This document shows, in pieces, positions 1-6,761 of a stretch of DNA of 21,168 nt. Below the pieces are notes generated by a model that made no database searches, was not told the DNA's origin, and saw only the letters and a program-made list of their open reading frames with translations. Each line of letters opens with the position of its first letter. The stretch's first letter is position 1. The position numbers and the translations under genes are program-made. The DNA comes from RYN-417 sp043743105. Lineage in GTDB: Bacteria > Patescibacteriota > Saccharimonadia > Saccharimonadales > JACDBH01. The stretch covers positions 1 through 21,168 of the forward strand of contig JAYTXD010000019.1 in assembly GCA_043743105.1 (NCBI GenBank), written 5' to 3'.

Positions 1-101
1 CTGTCAATGTATCTACAGATATATCTCCAGAAAAGACAAATCATTCAACCTCAAAGATCATCTAGCCAAAACCAGCGTATTTGATTTGCGGGGGCTATAC
101 C

Positions 102-800
102 TTATTTCGAGACAAGCTTTTTTAAAGCAGCTTCGGCAGCCACCTGCTGTGCAGCTTGCTTGGATGGCCCTTTTCCACTACCATAAATTTTGCCATCAAC
201 TTCGGCAGCAATAGTAAAAATTTTGTCATGGTCTGGACCGACTTCTTCCATTACCTTATAGACCGGAGTAAACCCTAGCTGGCTTTGGGCAACTTCTTGG
301 AGACGTGATTTGGGATCAAGCCATGAGCCACTTGCAAGAATTGCGGCAAATGTGGTCAAAATAGCGCTATCAATCAGACCTTTTGCCGCGTCATAGCCTT
401 GGTCTAGATAAACTGCTCCTATAACCGCTTCGAAACAGTTTGCCAAAATCTGGGCGCGAGCTCTGTCGGTACCACGCTTTTCGCCCCGCGAAAGTCGTAG
501 CTGCGGCTCAAAGCCAAGACGGCTAGCTGCTGCACCAATGCTCTCGGTACGCACTAGAGAACTGCGCCAGTTAGTCAAAATACCTTCTGGTTCTGCATAA
601 TTACTATACAAATACTCAGTGACCACCAGCTCAAGCACAGCATCGCCCAAAAATTCAAGCCGTTCGTTATGCTCGCTGACTGTTTTACGGTGTTCGTTTA
701 GGTAAGAACGATGAGTAAAAGCGGTTATAAGGTACTGGATATCTTTAAATTCAAGGCCCAAAACATCTTTTGCAAACTCAATATAATGTGCGTTATCCAT
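102..800 (-). CDS. rnc: Ribonuclease III
   Basis: Double-strand-specific endoribonuclease that processes rRNA precursors and structured mRNAs in the cytoplasm. The 232-residue protein has the usual bacterial length and layout. The N-terminal catalytic domain carries the family signature HNERLEFLGDAVL at about residues 44-56, whose acidic residues bind Mg2+, and a second acidic patch follows near the sequence NCFEAVIGAVYLD. A C-terminal double-stranded RNA-binding domain (about 160-230) ends with the typical KGPSKQAAQQVAAEAAL helix. The start codon directly abuts the stop codon of the upstream Nudix gene with no spacer and no clear Shine-Dalgarno, suggesting translational coupling. It is the last gene of the rpmF-nusB-Nudix-rnc run. 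No terminator was recognised in the 101 bases downstream. Confidence 0.97.
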   Translation of the reverse strand: MDNAHYIEFAKDVLGLEFKDIQYLITAFTHRSYLNEHRKTVSEHNERLEFLGDAVLELVVTEYLYSNYAEPEGILTNWRSSLVRTESIGAAASRLGFEPQLRLSRGEKRGTDRARAQILANCFEAVIGAVYLDQGYDAAKGLIDSAILTTFAAILASGSWLDPKSRLQEVAQSQLGFTPVYKVMEEVGPDHDKIFTIAAEVDGKIYGSGKGPSKQAAQQVAAEAALKKLVSK

Positions 801-1298
801 CTATAGTTTATCTTTCCTTATCTTCGACAAAGCGACTAACATTAGCTTACAAATATCTTCGTACTCAATCTTTTCTAAAGCATCTTTACTATCGAGCCAT
901 TTAACGTCATTCATCCAATCTTCGGGCATAAGCTTGTCAGTATCACCCTTGGCACGCACCAAGAATATTTCGGTCGTCATGAGTACTAAGCTCTGAACGC
1001 GGCGATACCTAAAACTGATTTTGCCAAGCCAGCTTAACACATCCATCTCCTGTAGGCCTGTCTCCTCGGTTATCTCACGAGCTGCTGTCTGCTTCGAATC
1101 TTCGCCCTCTTCGATGTGTCCTTTTGGTATGGTCCAACGGTTTTTAGCATCCTGAATCAACAAAAACTCAATGCCGCCTGTTTTGGTGTGGCGAAAAACT
1201 ACACCACCAGAAGTTGGTTCGCGGACAACCTCGTTGATGGCCGGGCGGCGCCGGTTGACAAACGTTTTGATTCCTATGATTGGCTTAGGTCTTTTCAT
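801..1298 (-). CDS. Nudix hydrolase
   Basis: Hydrolase of nucleoside diphosphates linked to another group; the substrate cannot be read from the sequence. The 165-residue protein contains a complete Nudix box at residues 60-82 (G-x5-E-x7-REITEETGL), including the metal-binding REx2EE glutamates. The N-terminus is basic (RPKPIIGIKTFVNRRR) and precedes the Nudix fold, which starts near residue 30 with GGVVFR. It lies between nusB and rnc; the rnc start codon touches its stop codon, so the two are probably co-translated. A role in RNA 5'-end or nucleotide clean-up would suit these neighbours, but that is inference. No Shine-Dalgarno precedes the ATG. The family call is secure and the specific substrate is unknown. 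Confidence 0.92.
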   Translation of the reverse strand: MKRPKPIIGIKTFVNRRRPAINEVVREPTSGGVVFRHTKTGGIEFLLIQDAKNRWTIPKGHIEEGEDSKQTAAREITEETGLQEMDVLSWLGKISFRYRRVQSLVLMTTEIFLVRAKGDTDKLMPEDWMNDVKWLDSKDALEKIEYEDICKLMLVALSKIRKDKL

Positions 1299-1353
1299 AA
1301 TTACAATATCTATTACTTAACTAAGGTTACTCGTTTTACTATATATGATGCTG

Positions 1354-1833
1354 TTACTGCTTGGCAGGCTTAGGTTCGGGCTTATCGGGCTTAGGTTCGG
1401 ACTTATCGGGAGTTTCTTGGCGGAATAAGGTACCAAGGACGCCGTTAATAAATTTAGAACTGTTTTCCCCGCCGAAGGCTTTGGCGAGCTCCACTGCTTC
1501 GTTAATAGCAACTTTAGGCGGTACTTTGCTGCTGTACAGCAATTCGTAGGCTCCAATACGTAAGATTACTCGGTCCATACGCGCTATTTGATCTATTGGC
1601 CATTCGGGTGCGAGTGGTTGCAACAAGACATCAAGCTTACTTGCCTCTTTGCTAACTTCAATCACTAATTTCTTAATGAATGTAATATCGTCTATGCTTT
1701 CTTTATATCGCCCGACATTACGTTCAAGCACTTCATCAAGATCAAACGAAGGATCTCCCGCTTCAAGGCGAAAATCTTGTTCGTACAGCGTTTGTAACGC
1801 AACGATACGACCTAAGTGACGATTTGATGCCAT
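1354..1833 (-). CDS. nusB: Transcription antitermination factor NusB
   Basis: RNA-binding protein that joins NusE (S10) on boxA RNA in the antitermination complex of rRNA operons. The 159-residue protein starts with the family N-terminus (RHLGRIVALQTLYEQDF) and keeps the C-terminal helices with RMDRVILRIGAYELLY and KVAINEAVELAKAFGGENSSKFINGVLG, which are typical NusB signatures. The last ~20 residues form a Pro/Lys/Glu tail (SEPKPDKPEPKP) beyond the usual end of the family. It is encoded by two near-identical 21-base units around 1371-1412. It lies downstream of rpmF (46 bases) and upstream of the Nudix gene (55 bases) in an apparent RNA-metabolism operon. Confidence 0.95.
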   Translation of the reverse strand: MASNRHLGRIVALQTLYEQDFRLEAGDPSFDLDEVLERNVGRYKESIDDITFIKKLVIEVSKEASKLDVLLQPLAPEWPIDQIARMDRVILRIGAYELLYSSKVPPKVAINEAVELAKAFGGENSSKFINGVLGTLFRQETPDKSEPKPDKPEPKPAKQ

Positions 1834-1879
1834 AAAATTGTTAATTTCCGCTTATGGTAGTTTACAGTACCAGTATACC

Positions 1880-2053
1880 CTATTCAGACTGTGACGCACC
1901 GGCGCTTTTGGAAGTTTTGCTACCAAATTCTTTGCGTGTCGTAAAAGCTTTGACCGGTGAACGGCCATTGACTGCCCGAGCCAACTTGATAACAAGGTGA
2001 CTTCGGCGCATGCCTGTCGCGCGGTGTGATGTTCGTTTCTTTGGCTTACCCAT
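1880..2053 (-). CDS. rpmF: 50S ribosomal protein L32 (bL32)
   Basis: Small basic protein of the large ribosomal subunit. The 57-residue product begins MGKPKKRTSHRATGMRRSHL, the conserved bL32 N-terminus (PKxRTS...RRxH). The C-terminal part lacks the CxxC zinc-ribbon cysteines found in many bL32 proteins, so it is a zinc-independent form. The start at 2053 is preferred over an in-frame TTG three codons upstream because a strong Shine-Dalgarno (AGAAGGAG, 2063-2070) lies 9 bases before this ATG and would directly touch the TTG. It heads the minus-strand operon rpmF-nusB-Nudix-rnc. Confidence 0.9.
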   Translation of the reverse strand: MGKPKKRTSHRATGMRRSHLVIKLARAVNGRSPVKAFTTRKEFGSKTSKSAGASQSE

Positions 2054-2105
2054 ATGAAACAACTCCTTCTATTGAAACATTAAGTTAGTTTATAAATTCA
2101 TATGT

Positions 2106-2134
2106 ATTATATCTGTTTTACATCTATAAAACAA
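2106..2134 (-). promoter_or_regulatory. Candidate promoter of the rpmF operon
   Basis: On the minus strand a perfect TATAAT lies at 2106-2111. At 17 bases spacing the -35 position reads TTGTTT (2129-2134), which matches only the TTG of the consensus. Transcription would start near 2100, leaving a leader of about 45 bases that contains the Shine-Dalgarno. The weak -35 is the main doubt. Confidence 0.45.
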
Positions 2135-2175
2135 GATGATAGTATTGTGTTTGGACAATATTCATGCGCCAATAC

Positions 2176-2204
2176 TTGACATATTAAGTATAATAGCGTA
2201 TAAT
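2176..2204 (+). promoter_or_regulatory. Consensus sigma-70 promoter of the LysM-like gene
   Basis: A perfect TTGACA (2176-2181) is followed after exactly 17 bases by a perfect TATAAT (2199-2204); a second TATAAT at 2189-2194 is too close to the -35. The expected start of transcription, about 2210-2212, is only a few bases before the ATG at 2215, so the message would be essentially leaderless. This is the strongest promoter match seen in the window. Confidence 0.85.
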
Positions 2205-2214
2205 AGCTTCCGTC

Positions 2215-2718
2215 ATGAATACATATAATCAGCTTGGATCAATCGATACAACCGGTCTTCGACATGCCCCGCTTAAGCCCTCTAATGGTCGCATTATGGG
2301 GCCTATTGGTAAGCACTGGCGCAATCATCTTTATGGTTATCCAGGTACTCACAGCGAAAACGTGCGTACTGGAAGATGGGCTACTGTATTAACCGCTGCT
2401 ACAATTGGTCTTGTTGCAGCATTAAGTTCCTGCGCAAACCCAAATCAGTCACCAGAGCGCTCTAACATTGTTCCACCTTGTGTTACAACTGGTATAAATA
2501 CAATAGATTATGCTGTTCAAACGGGTGACACCGAAACAAAAATTCTTACCATGATACCTGGTGTTACACTAGGTACCTGCATGGAGACAGCCGAAAATAT
2601 GACGACCAGTCCTAATGGTGGCAATATTCGCACCCCACGCGCTGGAGATGTATTCGTTCTTCCTGGTGGGCTCACCCCTGCAGCGGATCAACAAAAATCC
2701 GGCTCTACAATACCTTAA
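2215..2718 (+). CDS. Membrane-anchored or lipoprotein with LysM-like domain
   Basis: Probably an envelope protein that binds glycan or peptidoglycan outside the membrane. The 167-residue product has a ~54-residue N-terminal tail and a hydrophobic segment at about 55-72 that ends in LSSC (Cys73), which resembles a lipobox although the tail before it is unusually long for a lipoprotein signal. Residues 99-150 resemble a LysM module: it opens with YAVQTGDTETKI and closes with AGDVFVLPGG, the two ends of the LysM consensus. The middle is divergent and carries a cysteine (Cys122; another at 89). The ATG at 2215 sits just after a consensus promoter and has no Shine-Dalgarno; an internal ATG at 2296 also has none. 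Its stop codon overlaps that of the convergent leuS on TTAA. LysM identity is moderate and function is inferred. Confidence 0.75.
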   Translation: MNTYNQLGSIDTTGLRHAPLKPSNGRIMGPIGKHWRNHLYGYPGTHSENVRTGRWATVLTAATIGLVAALSSCANPNQSPERSNIVPPCVTTGINTIDYAVQTGDTETKILTMIPGVTLGTCMETAENMTTSPNGGNIRTPRAGDVFVLPGGLTPAADQQKSGSTIP

Positions 2719-5159
2719 ACCACGAAACTCACCAACTTACCTGGGACGTAAATAGTTTTTGAAGGCTCACCAACAAGGTGGGCCTTTATTTTTTCGTCTG
2801 CCTTAGCGGCTTCGATGATATCTTCTTTGCTGGCTTCACTGTTGACGGTAATCGTTCCCCGTAACTTTCCGTTTACCTGTATTGCCAAGGTCATCGTGTC
2901 TTCGACCAAGTACGTTTCGTCCAAAACCGGCCAGTGCCCCTTGTGCACGCTGTCTTCATGACCGAGATCGTGCCACATCTGCTCAGATGCATGCGGTGCA
3001 AACGGACCAATCAGCATAACCAGGCTCTCGAGAACAAATCTCCACGATTCACTCTTCACTATTCCTGATTTAGCTTTTATTTCGTAGAGGTCGTTCGTTG
3101 CTTTCATCATGGCTGCGATTGCGGTGTTATATTTCTGTTCCTCTAAATCGGCTGTGACTTTTTGGACAGCGGGGTGAATGGCTTTCAATGGCTCGGCTGT
3201 GTCATGGCCCTCCTTAGCCTCTAAAAAGCCTTGCACCAAGTTCCAGACACGATTGATGAAACGGTAAGTACCCGGCACACCTTGTGGATCCCAGCGAATC
3301 CATAAATCAAGTGGTGCCGCAAACATGAGGTATGTCCGAAGCGCATCAGCCCCATAGCCCTGCCCAATAATTTCCAGTGGGTCGACGCCGTTACCTTTAC
3401 TTTTACTAAACATTCTTCCGTCTGCTGCTGTCACTTTGCCATTAAAAAGAAACTTTTTGAACGGTTCTGGATTGTCTACCAAGCCTAGCTTCTTAAAGAA
3501 GTGGGTCATAAAACGGGCATAAATCATATGAGCGGTTGCATGGTCGGCACCATTATAAAAATCAACTGGCATCCACTTGTTGGCAACGTCACTGTCGAAA
3601 GCCTTTTCGGTATTCTGTGGACCTAAATAGCGGAACATATACCAGCTGCTGCAAATATACGTATCCAGTGTATCCGTTTCGCGCTCGGCCGGACCGCCGC
3701 ATTTTGGACAGGGCACATTGAGCCACTCTGATGCGCGTGCCAGGGCGCTGCGTCCATCGCCATTCGGCTGAAAATCAGTCAGCTCTGGCAAGACGACAGG
3801 AAGTTGATCGTCAGGGACTAAAACTTGGCCACACTCTTTACAGTGAATGATCGGGATGGGAGCGCCCCAATAACGCTGCCTGCTCACGCTCCAGTCGCGC
3901 AGTTTATAATTAGTTACTTCTTTGGCCGAACCGTCCGCTTTCAACTTTTCCAAAATCTTTATGCGCGCCTGAGTAAAGTCAACACCATCAAATTCCTCAG
4001 AGTTGGCAAGCTTAAAGCTCTTAGGTGCGGCCTTGATTTCTGCGTATGGGACAAACTCTTGCTGTTCTGTCGTATAAATTATGTCCAGATCAAATTTCTG
4101 AGCAAATTCATAATCCCGTTCGTCTTCACCAGGAACAGCCATGATCGCGCCGGTACCGTAACTAACTAAAACATAATCCGCAACCCAAATCGGGGTTGGC
4201 CTACCATTTGCCGGGTTAATGGCATACGCACCTGTAAATACACCCGTTTTGGTTTTTTCTGCCTGGCGCTCAAGCTCTGATTTTTTCTGCGACATTTTCA
4301 CATACGCTTCAACTTCGCTCAGATGTTCAGCGTCAGTAAGTACTGCAACCAACTCGTGCTCAGGGGCCAAGACCATGAAAGTGGCGCCGTAAATCGTGTC
4401 ATGTGCGGTACTAAAGACAGTAATAGACTCATGCGAATCTTGGACTTTAAAGGTAATCTCCGCGCCCTTACTTTTTCCAATCCAGTTTTTCTGAGCAAGT
4501 TTAACACTTTCGGTCCAGTCCAACGCATCGGTTGCCTCAAGCAGTTCGTCCGCATACTCAGTAACTTTAAAAAACCACTGTTTGATTTCTTTCTTATCAA
4601 CCAAAGGGTCTTCAGGCGCATCATGGCGCCAGCACTTGCCGTCAATCACTTGTTCGTTGGCAAGAACAGTGTTATCTTTTTCGCACCACCACTGGAACCG
4701 CGAATCCTGGTATGCCAAGCCTTGTTTGTAAACCTGTGAAAAAATCCACTGTGTCCATTTGTAATATCCTGGCTCATGGGTTGAGATTTCTTTTGACCAG
4801 TCGTTACTCCAGCCCATCGCTTTATATTGTTTGTGATAGCCCGGAATAATCGTAGCCATCGATGCCTGCGGAGAAACACCTGCTTTGATGGCGTAGTTTT
4901 CGGCGGGCAACCCAAAAGAGTCCCAACCAATTGGATGATAGCTTTCATACCCTTGTTGGCGCTTAAAGCGGGCCATGACGTCGCTTATAGTATAGGTAAA
5001 CGCGTGACCAATATGGATACCAGCACCGCTCGGATAGTTAAACATGCTAAAAGCAATATACTTTGGCTTGTCACTGCGTAAGTCGGCTTTATACGTCTGG
5101 TTGTCGTCCCAGTACTGTTGCCATTTGGTTTCAATTTCTTTTGGATTATATCGTAGCAT
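2715..5159 (-). CDS. leuS: Leucyl-tRNA synthetase
   Basis: Class I synthetase that charges tRNA-Leu in the cytoplasm. The 814-residue protein has the family length. The HIGH motif is at 49-52 (HIGHAFTYT), the CP1 editing domain includes YGATFMVLAPEHELV (from ~257) and GAIMAVPGEDERD, a zinc-type CxxC pair (HCKECG, CPKCGG) follows, then MFSKSKGN at 583-590 and the C-terminal LeuRS domain (IQVNGKLRG). Two deviations stand out. The KMSKS loop reads MFSKS, so its first lysine is missing, and the threonine-rich editing strand reads STAHDT (250-255) rather than the usual TTRPDT. A Shine-Dalgarno (AAAGGAT) precedes the ATG by 8 bases. The gene overlaps the stop of the convergent LysM-like gene, so no separate terminator lies between them. 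A structured 268-base gap separates it from ddl upstream. Confidence 0.97.
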   Translation of the reverse strand: MLRYNPKEIETKWQQYWDDNQTYKADLRSDKPKYIAFSMFNYPSGAGIHIGHAFTYTISDVMARFKRQQGYESYHPIGWDSFGLPAENYAIKAGVSPQASMATIIPGYHKQYKAMGWSNDWSKEISTHEPGYYKWTQWIFSQVYKQGLAYQDSRFQWWCEKDNTVLANEQVIDGKCWRHDAPEDPLVDKKEIKQWFFKVTEYADELLEATDALDWTESVKLAQKNWIGKSKGAEITFKVQDSHESITVFSTAHDTIYGATFMVLAPEHELVAVLTDAEHLSEVEAYVKMSQKKSELERQAEKTKTGVFTGAYAINPANGRPTPIWVADYVLVSYGTGAIMAVPGEDERDYEFAQKFDLDIIYTTEQQEFVPYAEIKAAPKSFKLANSEEFDGVDFTQARIKILEKLKADGSAKEVTNYKLRDWSVSRQRYWGAPIPIIHCKECGQVLVPDDQLPVVLPELTDFQPNGDGRSALARASEWLNVPCPKCGGPAERETDTLDTYICSSWYMFRYLGPQNTEKAFDSDVANKWMPVDFYNGADHATAHMIYARFMTHFFKKLGLVDNPEPFKKFLFNGKVTAADGRMFSKSKGNGVDPLEIIGQGYGADALRTYLMFAAPLDLWIRWDPQGVPGTYRFINRVWNLVQGFLEAKEGHDTAEPLKAIHPAVQKVTADLEEQKYNTAIAAMMKATNDLYEIKAKSGIVKSESWRFVLESLVMLIGPFAPHASEQMWHDLGHEDSVHKGHWPVLDETYLVEDTMTLAIQVNGKLRGTITVNSEASKEDIIEAAKADEKIKAHLVGEPSKTIYVPGKLVSFVV

Positions 5160-5228
5160 CGTTGTGATCCTTTATATAAGGGGTGATTCAGGGTTAAGTT
5201 TACAAGAGTTTTTTGATTATAAGAAGGA

Positions 5229-5407
5229 GTGCTCGACTAGGCGAGGAGAGATAGCACGTGACCGAGTGGAGCTATAACTTTCATAGTGTAAAAAATACCA
5301 TATTTTTTATTAGCTAGCAAACAGCATATCAATGTACACTAGGGCTAGATAAGTGGAGGGGTCCAGCTGATATGGTATTAAAATGCCGTTACAACAGCTG
5401 GTTTTTT
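5229..5407 (+). ncRNA. Candidate structured RNA in the leuS-ddl gap
   Basis: The gap between two minus-strand genes contains several nested inverted repeats on the plus strand: GTGCT/AGCAC (5229-5233, 5253-5257), AGTGTA/TACACT (5285-5290, 5335-5340) and a 9-bp AT hairpin (5289-5309). It ends in a terminator-like hairpin at 5363-5407. The 10-base segment 5294-5303 is perfectly complementary to 5370-5379, which lies inside that final hairpin, so two mutually exclusive folds are possible, as in attenuators. No plus-strand gene follows. It could be an independent small RNA, or the complement of a regulatory leader of leuS; no known RNA family (T-box, 6S, SRP, tmRNA, RNase P) was recognised, and no convincing promoter was found. 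Confidence 0.3.
5363..5407 (+). terminator. Rho-independent terminator-like hairpin without an upstream gene
   Basis: The 7-bp stem CCAGCTG/CAGCTGG (5363-5369, 5395-5401) has a 25-base interior with its own small GGTA/TGCC helix and is followed at once by six T residues (5402-5407). Read on the plus strand this is a good terminator; on the minus strand the U tract is absent. No plus-strand gene ends here. Confidence 0.5.
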
Positions 5408-5427
5408 ATTTCTAAATACTACGCAGT

Positions 5428-6597
5428 CTAAAACTGTTTTAAGAAATTAGTACTGAACGAAATGGTATTTTTCTGCTGTTTCAGCCAGCGTTCTTCTGCA
5501 AATCCAACAAGTTTTTGGACCAAATCGATAGATGATATACCTGCCCTGTTCCAGTTATGTACGTACAGGCTGCCTGGAAGCGGATTGATCTCGTTAAAAT
5601 ATATAGTTTTTGTCTTTTCGTCGATCAGCATATCAACGCGGGCGATGCCTGCACACCCAACCGTCTTATAGACATTCAATCCTGTTTCAACGGCCCTATC
5701 ATACATTTCTTGGGAAGGTAGCTGCGCAGGAACCTGACTATAGCCCTGCGAGCCGTTCTTACCACCCTTTTTACCGCCGCCTTTTTTACCGCCGCGCATA
5801 TACTTAGTGTCAAAATCAAAAAACTCTTCTGACTGTACAGTTGGTTTTTCAAGCAAAGCCGGCACTGGACTTTCATTACCCATAATCGGCAGCGTTACTT
5901 CGATAAGATTGTTCACTGCTTGTTCGACGATGATTTTGTCATCATAATGCGCAGCAACTTCGAGCGCATTCATCAGTTGCTCCGGTGCCGTGACGCGTGA
6001 GATGCCGATACTTGAACCAAGATGCGCAGGCTTTACGAATAATGGATATTCCAGGTCTTTAATCTGGGCTAAAACCGCTTCGTGATCCTGTGCAAGTTCA
6101 TCAGAGGTAAACCACACCCATGGCGTTGTGAAAATCCCAGCACTCGTCGTGACCTGCTTGGCAAGCACTTTATCCATAGAAATGGCGCTAGCGGCCACAC
6201 CACAGCCGACATACGGTACGTTAGCCATGTCGAGCAATCCCATAAGCTCGCCATCTTCACCGTGAGTGCCGTGCATGGCTGGAAATACTACATCGATCTT
6301 TTTATATGCTTTACGTCCTGCAAACTGACTGGATTTAACAAGTGTTAAGCCGTCATCCAAAGATAACTGCACTTTTGGTGCTTTACGCATAAAGTCTTCG
6401 ATATCACCAGATTGGTAAAGAGCTATATCTTTAAGTTTATTATCCCAAAACCACGAACCATCTTTTGCTATATACACTGCTTCTACCTGGTACTGTCGTG
6501 TAGCCTCTAGCGGCTTAATAACACTGCTTAACGCAGTAATAATCGACACATCGTGCTCGGTTGAGCGTCCCCCGAAAATGACTGCAATTGTTTTCAT
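5428..6597 (-). CDS. ddl: D-alanine--D-alanine ligase
   Basis: ATP-grasp enzyme that joins two D-alanines for the peptidoglycan stem peptide in the cytoplasm. The product is 389 residues, longer than typical Ddl (about 305-350). Visible are the N-terminal FGGRSTEHDVS loop (8-18), HGTHGEDG (109-116), the ATP-grasp segment PLFVKPAHLGSSIGIS (185-200) and the metal/substrate segment YFNEINPLPG (333-342). The extra length is partly a lysine/glycine insert at residues 269-282 in the loop after FDFDTKY, which in Ddl normally folds over the active site; the DNA there is a run of degenerate repeats (about 5755-5800). The gene has its own extended -10 promoter 6 bases before the ATG and no Shine-Dalgarno. 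The MurF-like ligase that would use its product lies just upstream. Confidence 0.95.
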   Translation of the reverse strand: MKTIAVIFGGRSTEHDVSIITALSSVIKPLEATRQYQVEAVYIAKDGSWFWDNKLKDIALYQSGDIEDFMRKAPKVQLSLDDGLTLVKSSQFAGRKAYKKIDVVFPAMHGTHGEDGELMGLLDMANVPYVGCGVAASAISMDKVLAKQVTTSAGIFTTPWVWFTSDELAQDHEAVLAQIKDLEYPLFVKPAHLGSSIGISRVTAPEQLMNALEVAAHYDDKIIVEQAVNNLIEVTLPIMGNESPVPALLEKPTVQSEEFFDFDTKYMRGGKKGGGKKGGKNGSQGYSQVPAQLPSQEMYDRAVETGLNVYKTVGCAGIARVDMLIDEKTKTIYFNEINPLPGSLYVHNWNRAGISSIDLVQKLVGFAEERWLKQQKNTISFSTNFLKQF

Positions 6598-6603
6598 ACT
6601 TGC

Positions 6604-6612
6604 ATTATAACA
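6604..6612 (-). promoter_or_regulatory. Extended -10 promoter of ddl
   Basis: On the minus strand TGT-TATAAT occupies 6604-6612, a full TGn extended -10 with a perfect -10 box. Only six bases separate the box from the ddl ATG, so transcription should begin at or very near the start codon. No good -35 was found, which is normal for extended -10 promoters. Confidence 0.65.
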
Positions 6613-6761
6613 CGCTTATACGTACAATTACCAGCAACAATTAAATGTAGTTAATTGTAATATTATTTAAAAAGAGCTATAGGCCGTGGCTACCGTGAAG
6701 ACTCGAATGGCGGACTGTACCATACCGGCGAACGAATTATATTAAGACTTAGCAAATGGGA

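Noticed and set aside
2054..2062. TTG start three codons upstream for rpmF
   Set aside because: The Shine-Dalgarno directly touches this TTG, leaving no spacing, while the ATG at 2053 is ideally spaced and begins the conserved sequence.
5229..5407. 6S RNA, SRP RNA, tmRNA or RNase P RNA in the leuS-ddl gap
   Set aside because: None of the conserved core sequences of these RNAs was recognised.
5160..5427. T-box riboswitch for leuS
   Set aside because: Expected for an aminoacyl-tRNA synthetase leader, but the conserved UGGNACC/AGGGUGGNACCGCG T-box sequence is absent on the minus strand.
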